A stretch of DNA of 64,000 bases from Candidatus Woesearchaeota archaeon (GCA_023898365.1 CP060219.1:186001-250000); one strand, 5' to 3'; positions 25,444 through 34,790 are shown, numbered from the stretch's first letter. Numbers and translations are program-made. Notes: generated by a model not told the origin, from the sequence alone.

Positions 25444-26886
25444 ATGGAAAACACACACAACATTACCCCAAAAAAAATATCAGATTTCGCCTATACCATT
25501 GAAAAAACAGGTTCGATGAATGTTCCCGTAAAAATCATCGCATCTGAAAAACTCATGGATAAAATGCTCCAAGATAATTGCATCACACAAGGAATACATG
25601 TCGCCACCCTACCAGGCATTAAAGGATGGTCAGTCATGATGCCTGATGCCCATCAAGGATACGGATTCAGCATCGGAGGAGTTGCAGCAATTGACTGTGA
25701 ACACGGATGCATCAGCCCAGGAGGCATTGGTTTCGATATTAACTGCGGCGTGCGATTACTCGCAAGCAATTTGAAGAAAGAGGACGTGCAACAAAAAATT
25801 GATCCTCTTCTTAACGCACTATTCAGACTTATCCCGCCAGGCGTTGGGGCAAAATCACTTTATCGACTTACCGATAAAGAACTTGAAGACGTCTTACGAA
25901 ATGGCGCAACGTGGGCTGTGAAAGCAAACATTGGTTTGCAAGAAGATCTTGAATGCTGCGAGGAAAGCGGCACCATGCCCGAAGCAGATCCAACAAAAGT
26001 TAGTCAAAAAGCCAAATCACGAGGAAGAGGACAACTAGGCACGCTAGGAGCGGGCAACCACTTCCTTGAAATTCAATATGTTGAAGAGATTTTTGATCAA
26101 GACATTGCAAAAACCTTCGGCATCACTGAAGTTGGTCAAGTCGTTATCATGATTCACACAGGATCTCGAGGATTAGGACATCAAGTGTGTTCTGATTATT
26201 TGCGTAAAATGGAAGAAGCCTTTCCAGATATTATTGCATCACTTCCCGAAAAGGATCTTATCTATGCACCTGCAAAAAGCCCCCTCGCAAAAGAGTATTA
26301 TGGCGCAATGTGCGCCGCAGCAAACTTTGCTTGGACAAATAGACACGTTATCGGACACCAAGTTCGCAAAGCGTTCAAGAGCGTTTTTCCAGAAAGCAAT
26401 TTGCAGACAATTTATGACGTTGCGCACAACATTGCAAAAAAAGAAGAACATGTAGCAGACGGCAAACCATTTACTGCATGGGTCCATAGAAAAGGCGCAA
26501 CACGCGCATTCGGTCCAAAGAGAAAAGAAATACCTGAGCGCTATCGAAACGTTGGGCAACCAATCTTTATTCCTGGAAGTATGGGCACCGCATCCTACGT
26601 TCTTGTAGGCACTGAAAAGGCCATGCAAGAATCATTTGGTTCGACCGCTCACGGAGCAGGTCGCATGATGAGTCGAGTACAAGCAAACAAAAACTGGAGC
26701 GGGGAAGAAATTAAAGCAGATCTTGCTAAAGAGCACATCATTGTCAAAGCGAAATCCTGGAGAGGCATTAGTGAAGAGGCGCCACTCGCATACAAGGATG
26801 TTGATGAAGTAGTTAAAGTAAGTCATGATGCAGGCATTGGTAGCCTTGTTGCAAAACTCAAACCGATGGGCGTAGTAAAAGGGTAA
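25444..26886 (+). CDS. rtcB: RNA-splicing ligase RtcB
   Basis: A 480-residue RtcB, which joins tRNA exon halves (2',3'-cyclic phosphate and 5'-OH) using GTP and Mn2+. Motifs: DAHQGYGFSIGG (68-79), GGIGFDINCGVRLL with the metal Cys101, GAGNHFLEIQ, HTGSRGLGHQ and the guanylylated-histidine region TAHGAGRMMSR near residue 405. No intein interrupts it. It is coupled to archaease 9 bp upstream. The intron-bearing tRNA-Leu at 3918-4054 is an obvious substrate after cleavage by the splicing endonuclease, so the pathway is visible within one window. Confidence 0.96.
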   Translation: MENTHNITPKKISDFAYTIEKTGSMNVPVKIIASEKLMDKMLQDNCITQGIHVATLPGIKGWSVMMPDAHQGYGFSIGGVAAIDCEHGCISPGGIGFDINCGVRLLASNLKKEDVQQKIDPLLNALFRLIPPGVGAKSLYRLTDKELEDVLRNGATWAVKANIGLQEDLECCEESGTMPEADPTKVSQKAKSRGRGQLGTLGAGNHFLEIQYVEEIFDQDIAKTFGITEVGQVVIMIHTGSRGLGHQVCSDYLRKMEEAFPDIIASLPEKDLIYAPAKSPLAKEYYGAMCAAANFAWTNRHVIGHQVRKAFKSVFPESNLQTIYDVAHNIAKKEEHVADGKPFTAWVHRKGATRAFGPKRKEIPERYRNVGQPIFIPGSMGTASYVLVGTEKAMQESFGSTAHGAGRMMSRVQANKNWSGEEIKADLAKEHIIVKAKSWRGISEEAPLAYKDVDEVVKVSHDAGIGSLVAKLKPMGVVKG

Positions 26887-26939
26887 GTACCGCTCGAGTG
26901 TATGCTCCTAAGTAGGACATTCTCAAAAGAACAACGAAC

Positions 26940-28022
26940 ATGTTAACCGAACAAGCAAAAAAGGAACTTGAACGACAACATTACCGGGTTGTTGGAGAAC
27001 ACAGCGCGGTAAAAGTCTGTGGATGGACAAAGAAAATGATCCGCGGAGAAGGAGGATGTTACAAACTTAAATTCTACGGGATTATGTCACATCAATGTTT
27101 ACAAGGAACTTCTTCGATTAGTTGTGCAAATCGTTGCACGTTTTGCTGGAGAGGATACAAAGCGCCTGTTTCAAAAGAATGGAAATGGGGTGTTGATGAT
27201 CCTGAGTTTATTATCGATGAATCAGTTAAAGCACACCATGATCTTCTTGTAGGGTATGGTGGTTATGAAAAGTTAAACAAGAAAATTTACGAAGAATCAA
27301 AAACAGTAAAACATGTAGCTCTTTCACTGACTGGCGAGCCAATCATGTATCCTCGCTTTAATGAGCTCATCAAAGGATTTCATAATAAAGGCATTTCAAC
27401 ATTTGTAGTGACAAACGGACAATATCCTGAAGCCATAGAAACACTTGAGCCAGTAACGCAACTCTACATCAGCATGGATTCTCCGAATAAAGAAAATATG
27501 CGAGTCGTTGACAAACCGCTCTTTCCAGATTATTGGGATCGATTCCTGCGAAGTCTTGATGCGATGAAGCAAAAAAAATTCCGCACAACCGTTCGCCTTA
27601 CCTTGATTAAAGGAATCAATATGATTGAGCCAGAGAGCTATGCAAAACTGCTCGGCCGCGCAGATCCTGACTTTATAGAAATCAAAGCATACATGTGGGT
27701 TGGCGAATCACGAGAGCGTCTCAAAAAAGAAAACATGCCATTTTACGAAGACGTTCATGCATTTGCTCAAGACCTCAAAGCAGTTCTTCCCGAATATGAA
27801 CTCGTTACTGATCACAAACCATCACGGGTCGTGCTTCTTGCAAAAAAGAAATTCAAGAAATCTGATGGATGGTATACCTGGATTGATTTTGAGAAGTTCT
27901 TTACTCTATTACAAGAAGGAAAAGAAATCATCGCTGAAGAATTCACAAAACGAACTCCTCAGCAAACCATGCCAAAGATTGATGAAGCAACTCCTGAAAT
28001 CGAATTCTGGCAGGAAGATTAA
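26940..28022 (+). CDS. taw1: tRNA 4-demethylwyosine synthase (Taw1/TYW1)
   Basis: A 360-residue radical-SAM enzyme that condenses N1-methylguanosine-37 of tRNA-Phe with pyruvate to the tricyclic imG-14. The radical-SAM cluster motif is CANRCTFC (Cys62, 66, 69), and Cys27, Cys40 and Cys53 occupy the positions of the second [4Fe-4S] cluster known in archaeal TYW1. SLTGEPIMYPRFNELI, YISMDSPNKENM and EIKAYMWVGESRERL are typical of the family. There is no flavodoxin domain, as expected for archaea. Its stop overlaps the last 4 bp of the convergent gene at 28019. Confidence 0.95.
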   Translation: MLTEQAKKELERQHYRVVGEHSAVKVCGWTKKMIRGEGGCYKLKFYGIMSHQCLQGTSSISCANRCTFCWRGYKAPVSKEWKWGVDDPEFIIDESVKAHHDLLVGYGGYEKLNKKIYEESKTVKHVALSLTGEPIMYPRFNELIKGFHNKGISTFVVTNGQYPEAIETLEPVTQLYISMDSPNKENMRVVDKPLFPDYWDRFLRSLDAMKQKKFRTTVRLTLIKGINMIEPESYAKLLGRADPDFIEIKAYMWVGESRERLKKENMPFYEDVHAFAQDLKAVLPEYELVTDHKPSRVVLLAKKKFKKSDGWYTWIDFEKFFTLLQEGKEIIAEEFTKRTPQQTMPKIDEATPEIEFWQED

Positions 28023-28858
28023 CGCGCATACAAGCCGTGCTTAACCACTTCTTGCAATACGCATTGCGTCACGGAATCAACAGCAAGTTCGTTATCCGCT
28101 CGCTCTTCAAATGTTGGTTCTGGAGCGCCAAGTTCGTTACAAATATGACGAATCTCTGTTGCCAAGTTTCGAACAAGATCTCCTTGTCTTAAGTCCCCTG
28201 GTTTTCCTCGAAAGTGAAGCCTTTCTTTCATAGAAACAGCAACCTTTCCTTCATTTGCAAGACTCATCAAATAAGGTCTCCCTTCTGAAAGACCAGTTAA
28301 GGTGTGGCTTGGTCTGCGCAAACCTGCATAATTAAGATCTAATTGCGGATGTGCAGAATCTGATCCGGTACCGTTACCACCATTTCGTCCAGTACTATCA
28401 TAAGATGTTTGACAGGCAGGTCTTGGTGCTTGAGGAAACACAGTTCCATCTTGAAGAAAAGTAAGAATATCGCTCGTTGAATGAAGCACCCTCTCAGAAG
28501 GAAGTTTTCGTCCATACGCAGTAAGTTTCATTTCCAATTCAGCTAATGCAGAACCATACCGATAAAGAGAAGAATCATCCATTGCTCCTAAAAATGAACT
28601 TTTGCCCGAAACAAAACCTTCAAACTCGTCTTCTAAACCATGGGTTGTTAATAGGGATTTTACCTTGCCAAGAATTCCATCAAGCTCAGAAACTTCTCCT
28701 AACACCGCAACTGCATGAGCAGCATCTCCTCTAACAGGACCAAGATCGTACTCATCCACCACAAGTTCAAAGAGTTCTTGCTCTTCTCCAAGAAGAGATA
28801 CTCTCTCGTCTGATCGTTGTTCTTCCACTACTCTAGCTGCATTATTCTCTGATGACAT
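28019..28858 (-). CDS. Hypothetical acidic protein
   Basis: A 279-residue acidic protein of unknown function. The ATG at 28856-28858 (MSSENNAARVVEEQ) was chosen because a TATA box (GCTTATAAATGC, about 28882-28896) lies about 30 bp upstream; a frame 16 codons longer would start at the box itself. The N-terminal 130 residues look helical (LLGEEQELFELVVDEYDLG), the middle has a Gly/Asn/Ser-rich linker (STGRNGGNGTGSDS) and the C-terminus is helical (LVRNLATEIRHICNELGA). No signal peptide or membrane helix. It is convergent with taw1 (4-bp overlap) and divergent from the UDG gene. Confidence 0.6.
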   Translation of the reverse strand: MSSENNAARVVEEQRSDERVSLLGEEQELFELVVDEYDLGPVRGDAAHAVAVLGEVSELDGILGKVKSLLTTHGLEDEFEGFVSGKSSFLGAMDDSSLYRYGSALAELEMKLTAYGRKLPSERVLHSTSDILTFLQDGTVFPQAPRPACQTSYDSTGRNGGNGTGSDSAHPQLDLNYAGLRRPSHTLTGLSEGRPYLMSLANEGKVAVSMKERLHFRGKPGDLRQGDLVRNLATEIRHICNELGAPEPTFEERADNELAVDSVTQCVLQEVVKHGLYAR

Positions 28859-28970
28859 GGTAAGCAAGGGCAACAAAGCAGCATTTATAAGCATTTCTGC
28901 CAACACTACTGAAAAGAGACTTCACATCAGGGAAACCTATAAAAAGAAGTGAAAAGCATACCACAAAACT

Positions 28971-29606
28971 ATGGAAGCGCAAACCACTCTTTTTGCAAAA
29001 ACACCTGGAACAAACGACAAAGAACTTGCAGCGCTTCAAAAAAAAATTGAAACAGAACTTATCTGTCCTCTTAAAAACGAAGCGACAAATATGGTCTTTG
29101 GCAAAGGAAACCCTCGTGCAAGAATCATGTTTATTGGAGAGGCTCCTGGTGAAAAAGAAGATCTCCAAGGCATACCTTTTGTTGGAGCTGCAGGAAGAGA
29201 ATTAGATAAACTGCTTCGCACCATCAACTTAACATTAGAAGACGTCTATATTGCCAACATCTTAAAATATCGTCCTCCAAAAAACAGAGACCCTACGCCT
29301 GAAGAAATGGAGCGGCACACACCGTACCTCATTGAACAAATCAAAATTATTAAACCAACCATTCTAGCGACACTTGGCAATTACTCAACTAAATTCGTCT
29401 TGAACAATTTTAAAGTTGAGGGAATGAAAAAAATTAGGGGCATAAGTGAACTTCACGGCACGCCTACAACCATACAGTTAGACACCTTATCGTTTGCAGT
29501 CATTCCACTCTACCATCCTGCAGCCATGCTCTACAAACCTCCACTTCGCAAAGTGCTTGAAGAAGACTTTCTAGCCATGCAAGAGTTCCTTTCCAAAAAC
29601 AAATAA
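28971..29606 (+). CDS. Type 4 uracil-DNA glycosylase lacking most Fe-S cysteines
   Basis: A 211-residue family 4 UDG, removing uracil from DNA. Motif A is GEAPGEKEDLQGIPFVGAAG (56-75), and motif B is YHPAAML near residue 184. The family normally binds a [4Fe-4S] cluster through four cysteines. Here only Cys32 remains: the first ligand is Glu29, the third is Tyr100 (LKYRPP instead of KCRPP) and the fourth is His116 (RHTPYL instead of C.PYL). The protein is otherwise complete, so this is a cluster-free variant rather than a decayed gene. A CCTATAAAAAG box lies just upstream. It is the second glycosylase in the window without its cluster (see 18931). Confidence 0.9.
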   Translation: MEAQTTLFAKTPGTNDKELAALQKKIETELICPLKNEATNMVFGKGNPRARIMFIGEAPGEKEDLQGIPFVGAAGRELDKLLRTINLTLEDVYIANILKYRPPKNRDPTPEEMERHTPYLIEQIKIIKPTILATLGNYSTKFVLNNFKVEGMKKIRGISELHGTPTTIQLDTLSFAVIPLYHPAAMLYKPPLRKVLEEDFLAMQEFLSKNK

Positions 29607-29647
29607 AACAACAATGTTTTTAAAGAGTCTCAGCTCAATTTTCTCTG

Positions 29648-29827
29648 ATGAGTATCGTGTGTACATCATGTCGCAAACATGAGGCATTTAAGGGGAAGTG
29701 CTGGTATCGCTGGGAAAACAAACTAGAATGTTCCCAGTTCGATCCGCAAACAAAGGAAGGCGCATTTGAAGATCATATTATTTCTCTGAGCGAACGCTTA
29801 GGGGAAGCGGTGCAGGGAACAAAATGA
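29648..29827 (+). CDS. 59-residue zinc-ribbon-like protein coupled to pta
   Basis: A short frame (ATG 29648, TGA 29825-29827) encoding MSIVCTSCRKHEAFKGKCWY and so on, with four cysteines at positions 5, 8, 18 and 28 (CxxC, C, C) that could hold one zinc, followed by an acidic helix (DHIISLSERLGEAVQG). Its stop overlaps the start of the phosphotransacetylase gene (ATGA, 29824-29827), implying translational coupling. A TTTTTAAAG box (about 29615-29626) lies 25-30 bp upstream of its ATG, so it appears to be the true first gene of the pta-ackA operon. Regulatory or metal-sensing role is only a guess. Confidence 0.6.
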   Translation: MSIVCTSCRKHEAFKGKCWYRWENKLECSQFDPQTKEGAFEDHIISLSERLGEAVQGTK

Positions 29828-30618
29828 AAACAATTGCCTTTCCTGAAAGTAATGATCCACGGATTGTTGCAGCTGCAAAAAAAATTCGTTTTGCAAAAAC
29901 ACTTCTTATCAAAGAAAAGCCGTTTCTTGAAGAGTTACTAAAGAAATACCCCCTCCCAGAAGGCATAGATAAAAATGATGCGATGACCTACGCGTGCCTC
30001 TTGCTTAAAGCTGGAAAGGTTGACGGAGTCATAAGCGGGGCAGATCATCCAACAGCACATACGATTAAACACGCAATTTTTCTTATTGGAACAACAACAG
30101 GATACGCATCTTCCTATTTCCTCATGAAAAAAGGCAAAAAGAAATATCTCTTTGCAGATTGTGGTTTTAACATTAACCCAAACGCCAAAGAACTTGCAAC
30201 AATTGCACTCCAAACTGCACAAACAGCAAAAACGTTCGGTATCGAGCCAGTTATTGGGATGCTCTCCTTTTCAACCAATGGTAGTGCGAAAGGACCTGAA
30301 GTTGAAAAAGTGCAGCAAGCAACAAAATTGGTGCAAAAAAAACATAAACAAGTCATTGGAGAAATTCAATTTGATGCGGCACTCATTCCAGCAATAGGTA
30401 AGAAAAAAACCAATAATCATCCTCTTGCAGGCAAAGTTACTGTGTTTGTCTTCCCAACACTTGATGCGGGAAATATTGGCTACAAAATTGCCGAGCGTCT
30501 TGGAGGATTCAAAGCGATCGGACCTTTACTGCAAGGATTCAAAAAACCAGTCTTTGACCTTTCAAGAGGCTGCAGCGTTGAAGACGTCATCGAAGCAGCA
30601 AAAATCATAATTTCATAA
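29824..30618 (+). CDS. pta: Phosphate acetyl/butyryltransferase
   Basis: A 264-residue PTA/PTB-family enzyme, interconverting acetyl-CoA and acetyl phosphate. Recognisable are MLSFSTNGSAKGPEVEKVQQ, GEIQFDAALIPAIG and the C-terminal LDAGNIGYKIAERLGG with AIGPLLQGF and DLSRGCSVEDV, which form the CoA and phosphate sites. It is about 60 residues shorter than bacterial single-domain Pta (about 325), mainly by compact loops in the N-terminal half. Upstream is the coupled zinc-ribbon frame and downstream is ackA after 27 bp. With AckA it would make ATP from acetyl-CoA, unlike the ADP-forming acetyl-CoA synthetase of most archaea. Confidence 0.9.
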   Translation: MKTIAFPESNDPRIVAAAKKIRFAKTLLIKEKPFLEELLKKYPLPEGIDKNDAMTYACLLLKAGKVDGVISGADHPTAHTIKHAIFLIGTTTGYASSYFLMKKGKKKYLFADCGFNINPNAKELATIALQTAQTAKTFGIEPVIGMLSFSTNGSAKGPEVEKVQQATKLVQKKHKQVIGEIQFDAALIPAIGKKKTNNHPLAGKVTVFVFPTLDAGNIGYKIAERLGGFKAIGPLLQGFKKPVFDLSRGCSVEDVIEAAKIIIS

Positions 30619-30645
30619 ATTTATTTTTAGAGGTGAGAATAGTAT

Positions 30646-31803
30646 ATGAGTTTGCTCGTAATTAATGCAGGAAGTAGTTCGCTCAAGTTTGCACTCTTCA
30701 ATCTGCACCTGCACGAAATTCTTCGAGGTCGCGTTGAGCGCATAGGAAAAAATAGTTTTGCAACTATCTCTCATCAAAAAATTTCTTGCAAAGCTAAAGA
30801 TCATCTTGAAGCTCTCGAATTCATTCTTGGAGAAATAAAACGACGAGGAGCAGTAAATCACCTTAAAGACATCACAGTAGTTAGTCATCGCGTTGTTCAC
30901 GGAGGAACAATCTTTCAAGGCATCACCCAAATAACACCCCTTGTTATCAAACAAATCAAATCATTGATTCCACTTGCGCCATTACATAATCCTGCAAATT
31001 TAACGGGAATTCTGGCCACCCAAACTCTGTTGCCGCAAGCAAAACAATATGCCATGTTTGACACGTCTTTTCACCACAGCATACCCGAATACGCGTATCT
31101 CTACGGCATTCCTTATGAAACATACCAAGCGCAAGGCATTAGAAAATTTGGTTTTCATGGCATCAATCACGAATATGTATATCACCGCCTTGCATATCTG
31201 GAAGGCAGACCAATAAATATCATTAGTTGCCATTTAGGTAACGGGTCATCAATAACAGCAATCAAAAAAGGAAAATCTGTTGATACCACCATGGGCTACT
31301 CTCCAATTGACGGTGTGCTTATGGGAACCCGTTCAGGAGCACTTGACCCCTCTGTTGTTCTTCATCTGCTTGCACAGAATCATTTTTCAATAAACGAAAT
31401 GAATGATTTCCTTAACTCACAATGCGGTCTAAAAGGGATCTCAGGAGTTAGCTCTGACTTACGAGATATTTATAACGCATCTCCAACAAACAAACGAGCA
31501 GAACTTGCATTGACCATGCTCGCCTACTCTATTGCAAAATTCATAAGTTCCTTTTTTGGGGTACTTGGAAAAGTTGACGCCATATCATTTAGCGGAGGCA
31601 TTGGAGAAAACGCATATTACTTAAGAGAAGCAGTGTGCGAACACTTAAGCTCGTTTGGGATAAGTATTGATGACGAATCAAACAAAGGCAATAAAATCAT
31701 TATCTCTCGGCCTCGCTCGACAGCAAAGCTCTATGTCGTTCCCGCACATGAAGAGTTTTGGATTGCAAAAAAAACCGTAGAACTAGTGCAAGCAAAGCCC
31801 TAA
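30646..31803 (+). CDS. ackA: Acetate kinase
   Basis: A 385-residue ASKHA-fold kinase forming ATP and acetate from acetyl phosphate. Family motifs: the N-terminal VINAGSSSLKF, VSHRVVHGG, FDTSFHHSIP, HLGNGSSITAI, TRSGALDPS and FSGGIGENA near the C-terminus. The length is close to the usual 395-400. The start has GAGGTG 11 bases upstream. The order pta-ackA-debranching enzyme suggests fermentation of stored polysaccharide to acetate. Pta-AckA is rare in archaea apart from Methanosarcina and some DPANN, so bacterial origin is likely (inference). Confidence 0.95.
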   Translation: MSLLVINAGSSSLKFALFNLHLHEILRGRVERIGKNSFATISHQKISCKAKDHLEALEFILGEIKRRGAVNHLKDITVVSHRVVHGGTIFQGITQITPLVIKQIKSLIPLAPLHNPANLTGILATQTLLPQAKQYAMFDTSFHHSIPEYAYLYGIPYETYQAQGIRKFGFHGINHEYVYHRLAYLEGRPINIISCHLGNGSSITAIKKGKSVDTTMGYSPIDGVLMGTRSGALDPSVVLHLLAQNHFSINEMNDFLNSQCGLKGISGVSSDLRDIYNASPTNKRAELALTMLAYSIAKFISSFFGVLGKVDAISFSGGIGENAYYLREAVCEHLSSFGISIDDESNKGNKIIISRPRSTAKLYVVPAHEEFWIAKKTVELVQAKP

Positions 31804-31819
31804 GTGACAAAGAAGAAAA

Positions 31820-33619
31820 ATGGAAATAAATCATGTTCTTAACGGAAAACAAATTGTTGGCGTTGGAACAGAAACATTTGGACTTACTAACAAACGAGGA
31901 GAATTTGTACTGCTTGGCAAAGAATCCTTTTCCAAATATTGTGGACTATTTTTTCTTTCAGGAGAACGTTTGTTTAAAACAATTGAACATCTCTCCTTAC
32001 ACACTCGACCTACAAAAATAACCCACCAAGGCCATTCAATCGTTCGCGAAAGCATGGCAAGAGAAGAATTTTTGTTTGCAAATCAAGGACTCATATATTG
32101 CATCGATAATTATAAAGGAGATATTCAACTCGATCTTGATTTCCGTTTCAGAGATGATTACTCTACGCAAGGAAGGACGTACCGCATCTATCTTGAAGGA
32201 GACCAATTAGTCATAGAATATCATAAATATGCTTCGGATGAACTTACCGAGTTACAGTATGAAGGAGTTCTCATTATTAAGGGCGTGCAAGAGTTTCATC
32301 AAATGAGTAAGTGGATTGAACGCAACTATTCCTTTGATCAAGAAAGAAATTCTCTTTCAAGAACCTGGGTCTATCGTGCCTTACGCATTCCAATCAACGA
32401 ACAAGGAAAGTTCTTTATCGGTTTTGGTCAGACTAAACAAGAAGCAATCGATAAAGTCCATGACCTTTGTGAACACGAAGAGATCATCCAAAAACAATTA
32501 CGAGACTATGTCAAACATATTTGCCGAGAAAAAAACGCAGTCTACAACGCAGCAATCATAGCACTTGACAATCTGACTATTTCACGTGATATTACAAAGG
32601 GAAGAATCAGAGGCATCATAGCAGGCCTTCCTTGGTTCGATGATTTTTGGTCACGCGATGAACTTATTAGCTTGAAAGCAACCATGCTTCGTGAAAATTT
32701 TGGATTTGCAAAAGATGTTCTTATGCGCTATGCGAGAAACATTCAACAAGATGGCATGGTTCCAAACAAATTTCCTGTGCTCAGCACCTTAGCATCTGCC
32801 GATGGAATCGGCTGGTTTGCGAAACGAGTCACAGATCTTGTTACCCTCTTAAGAAAAAATAACGTACTCAAAGAATATCTTACAACTGATGAAATGAAAT
32901 ACTTTCAAGATCAACTCCTTTTCGTGCTTGAAAAGATGAAGGAACGAACAAAGGAAGGACTCCTCATAAACCAACCAAAAGAAACATGGATGGATACTGA
33001 TGAACAAAATGATCCTCGTGACGGAGCACGTATTGAGATTCAAGCATTGTTTCTTTGTGTCTATGAAGCGATTCGAACTCTAGGAAAAGGTTCAAAAGCA
33101 TTGCTTGCAGAAGAAGAAAAATTGCGAACACACATCAAAGAAAAATTCTTTCAAGGAGATGTGCTTTTTGATGGCGTACAAGACAGCACCATCAGACCAA
33201 ACATCTTTCTTGCAAGCTACCTCTACCCTGACTTGTTAACGAACGACGAATGGGAAAACGTATTTTCAAAAAGTTTAGAAAAACTCTGGCTCGAATGGGG
33301 AGGAGTTTCAAGCATAGCGCAAGACGACAAACGCTTTATTGGAAGGAGCACCGGAGAAGCCAACTATTCTTATCATCGAGGAGATAGCTGGTATTTTATC
33401 AACAATATCGTAGCACTTGAACTCTTGCGCGTTAACAAAAAAAGATTTCAAGAAAAAGCAAATAAAATTGCTGTTGCCTCATCTCGAGAACTACTGTTTC
33501 ACGGAGCAATTGGAGGCGCAGCTGAAATCTCCAACGCAAATGAACAAACAAGCACGGGATGTTTTATGCAAGCATGGAGTGCAGCAACCCTTATTGAACT
33601 ATTAGACGTGTTAAAATAA
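31820..33619 (+). CDS. Glycogen debranching enzyme (amylo-alpha-1,6-glucosidase)
   Basis: A 599-residue protein with an N-terminal beta-rich domain (about 1-220) and a C-terminal (alpha/alpha)6 GDE_C domain of the GH133 type (about 235-599). GLPWFDDFWSRDELISLKAT contains the conserved acidic active-site region, with ETWMDTDEQNDPRDGARIEI and RSTGEANYSYHRGDSWYF further conserved blocks. It hydrolyses alpha-1,6 branches of glycogen-like polymers in the cytoplasm. It follows ackA by 16 bp in the same operon, which links polysaccharide use to acetate formation. Confidence 0.88.
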   Translation: MEINHVLNGKQIVGVGTETFGLTNKRGEFVLLGKESFSKYCGLFFLSGERLFKTIEHLSLHTRPTKITHQGHSIVRESMAREEFLFANQGLIYCIDNYKGDIQLDLDFRFRDDYSTQGRTYRIYLEGDQLVIEYHKYASDELTELQYEGVLIIKGVQEFHQMSKWIERNYSFDQERNSLSRTWVYRALRIPINEQGKFFIGFGQTKQEAIDKVHDLCEHEEIIQKQLRDYVKHICREKNAVYNAAIIALDNLTISRDITKGRIRGIIAGLPWFDDFWSRDELISLKATMLRENFGFAKDVLMRYARNIQQDGMVPNKFPVLSTLASADGIGWFAKRVTDLVTLLRKNNVLKEYLTTDEMKYFQDQLLFVLEKMKERTKEGLLINQPKETWMDTDEQNDPRDGARIEIQALFLCVYEAIRTLGKGSKALLAEEEKLRTHIKEKFFQGDVLFDGVQDSTIRPNIFLASYLYPDLLTNDEWENVFSKSLEKLWLEWGGVSSIAQDDKRFIGRSTGEANYSYHRGDSWYFINNIVALELLRVNKKRFQEKANKIAVASSRELLFHGAIGGAAEISNANEQTSTGCFMQAWSAATLIELLDVLK

Positions 33620-33636
33620 CTCTGTTTCTTCTTGTT

Positions 33637-34668
33637 TTACTGAGCAGGTTGGTTTGCTTCATGATGATAAACGCGAAGCATAGTAAGAAGAATAGCAAGA
33701 AGTAAGGGACCGGTGATAATACCAACAAAGCCAAAAATTTTCAGTCCACCAAGAACGCCAACAAGAATAATTGCAGGATGCACACTTGTTTTTCCACTAA
33801 TAAGAAGAGGTTTGACCACATTATCAATATTTGTTGTGATAATTGCCGAATAAATAAAGAGTCCTATACCACTGACAAGATTACCGTTCATTACTTCAAG
33901 GATCGAAAAGGGAATCCAAACAATAGGCGTACCAATAATTGGAAGGAAAGAAAGGATGATCAGGATAAAGCTCCAAAACAACGCGTTGTCAATACCAAAA
34001 ATGAAGAGGCCAAGGCCACCTACCAATCCTTGAATAATGGCGGTGAGAACCTGCCCATATACGACACCATTGAGAATCATGTACCCTTCTGAAAACACTT
34101 CATCAATGACCTTTTTTTCCATCGGCAAGAACTTCTTTAATGTTGCCGTAAGCAAAGGACCATCTCGAAATGCGTAGAAGAGAAGAAAGAACATAACAAA
34201 GAGCCCCATCATAATATCTGCTACATTGACGAGCACGTCAGGTCCTGCTTTAAGAATCAAAATTCGAAGACGGGCAATGAATGAATCTGCAAGCGCTGCA
34301 AGATCAATTTCTGAACCGATCAAGTCTTCAAGAGAAGCAGAAACGCGAGATAAACGATCACTATCAAATGATTGATAGGCGCCTAATGATTGATCAACAA
34401 GCTGAGAAACAATGTAAAGCAAAGGAAGTACGATGATAACAATAATAAAGAACACCATGAGAAAAGAGGCAAGATTCTTTCGTCCACCTAATTTTACCTT
34501 AAGTTTGTCATAAAGTGGATATGTAGCAAGTGCAATAATAAAACTCATTATTATATAGTTCAAATAAGGTTTAACAAGAATATAAGCAACCCAAAGCATC
34601 AAAAGCAAAATGCCACCTAGAACGTAATGAGAAAGATGTCCAGATCCCGCATCTGCTTGTTTTTGCAT
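33637..34668 (-). CDS. AI-2E family (UPF0118) transporter
   Basis: A 343-residue membrane protein with about eight helices and the family pattern: two N-terminal helices (YVLGGILLLMLWVAYILVKP; IIMSFIIALATYPLYDKLK), a central soluble helical domain, and the conserved C-terminal block FLPIIGTPIVWIPFSILEVM plus SGKTSVHPAIILVGVLGGLK. AI-2E proteins are Na+/H+ antiporters or export autoinducer-like molecules; the substrate is unknown. The start has GGGGGATTAA upstream and a TTTATAAATAAAC box at about 34699-34710. It is convergent with the debranching enzyme and divergent from the MazG-like gene. Confidence 0.88.
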   Translation of the reverse strand: MQKQADAGSGHLSHYVLGGILLLMLWVAYILVKPYLNYIIMSFIIALATYPLYDKLKVKLGGRKNLASFLMVFFIIVIIVLPLLYIVSQLVDQSLGAYQSFDSDRLSRVSASLEDLIGSEIDLAALADSFIARLRILILKAGPDVLVNVADIMMGLFVMFFLLFYAFRDGPLLTATLKKFLPMEKKVIDEVFSEGYMILNGVVYGQVLTAIIQGLVGGLGLFIFGIDNALFWSFILIILSFLPIIGTPIVWIPFSILEVMNGNLVSGIGLFIYSAIITTNIDNVVKPLLISGKTSVHPAIILVGVLGGLKIFGFVGIITGPLLLAILLTMLRVYHHEANQPAQ

Positions 34669-34790
34669 TTAATCCCCCCAGAACAGCTAAGGGAATGTTT
34701 ATTTATAAAGTTTATGCGGTGTTGAGGGGCAGAGCGAACAATGCTCAGAGAATCAAAAATAATATGAATCTGTCCTGTTTGCCTCAACGT

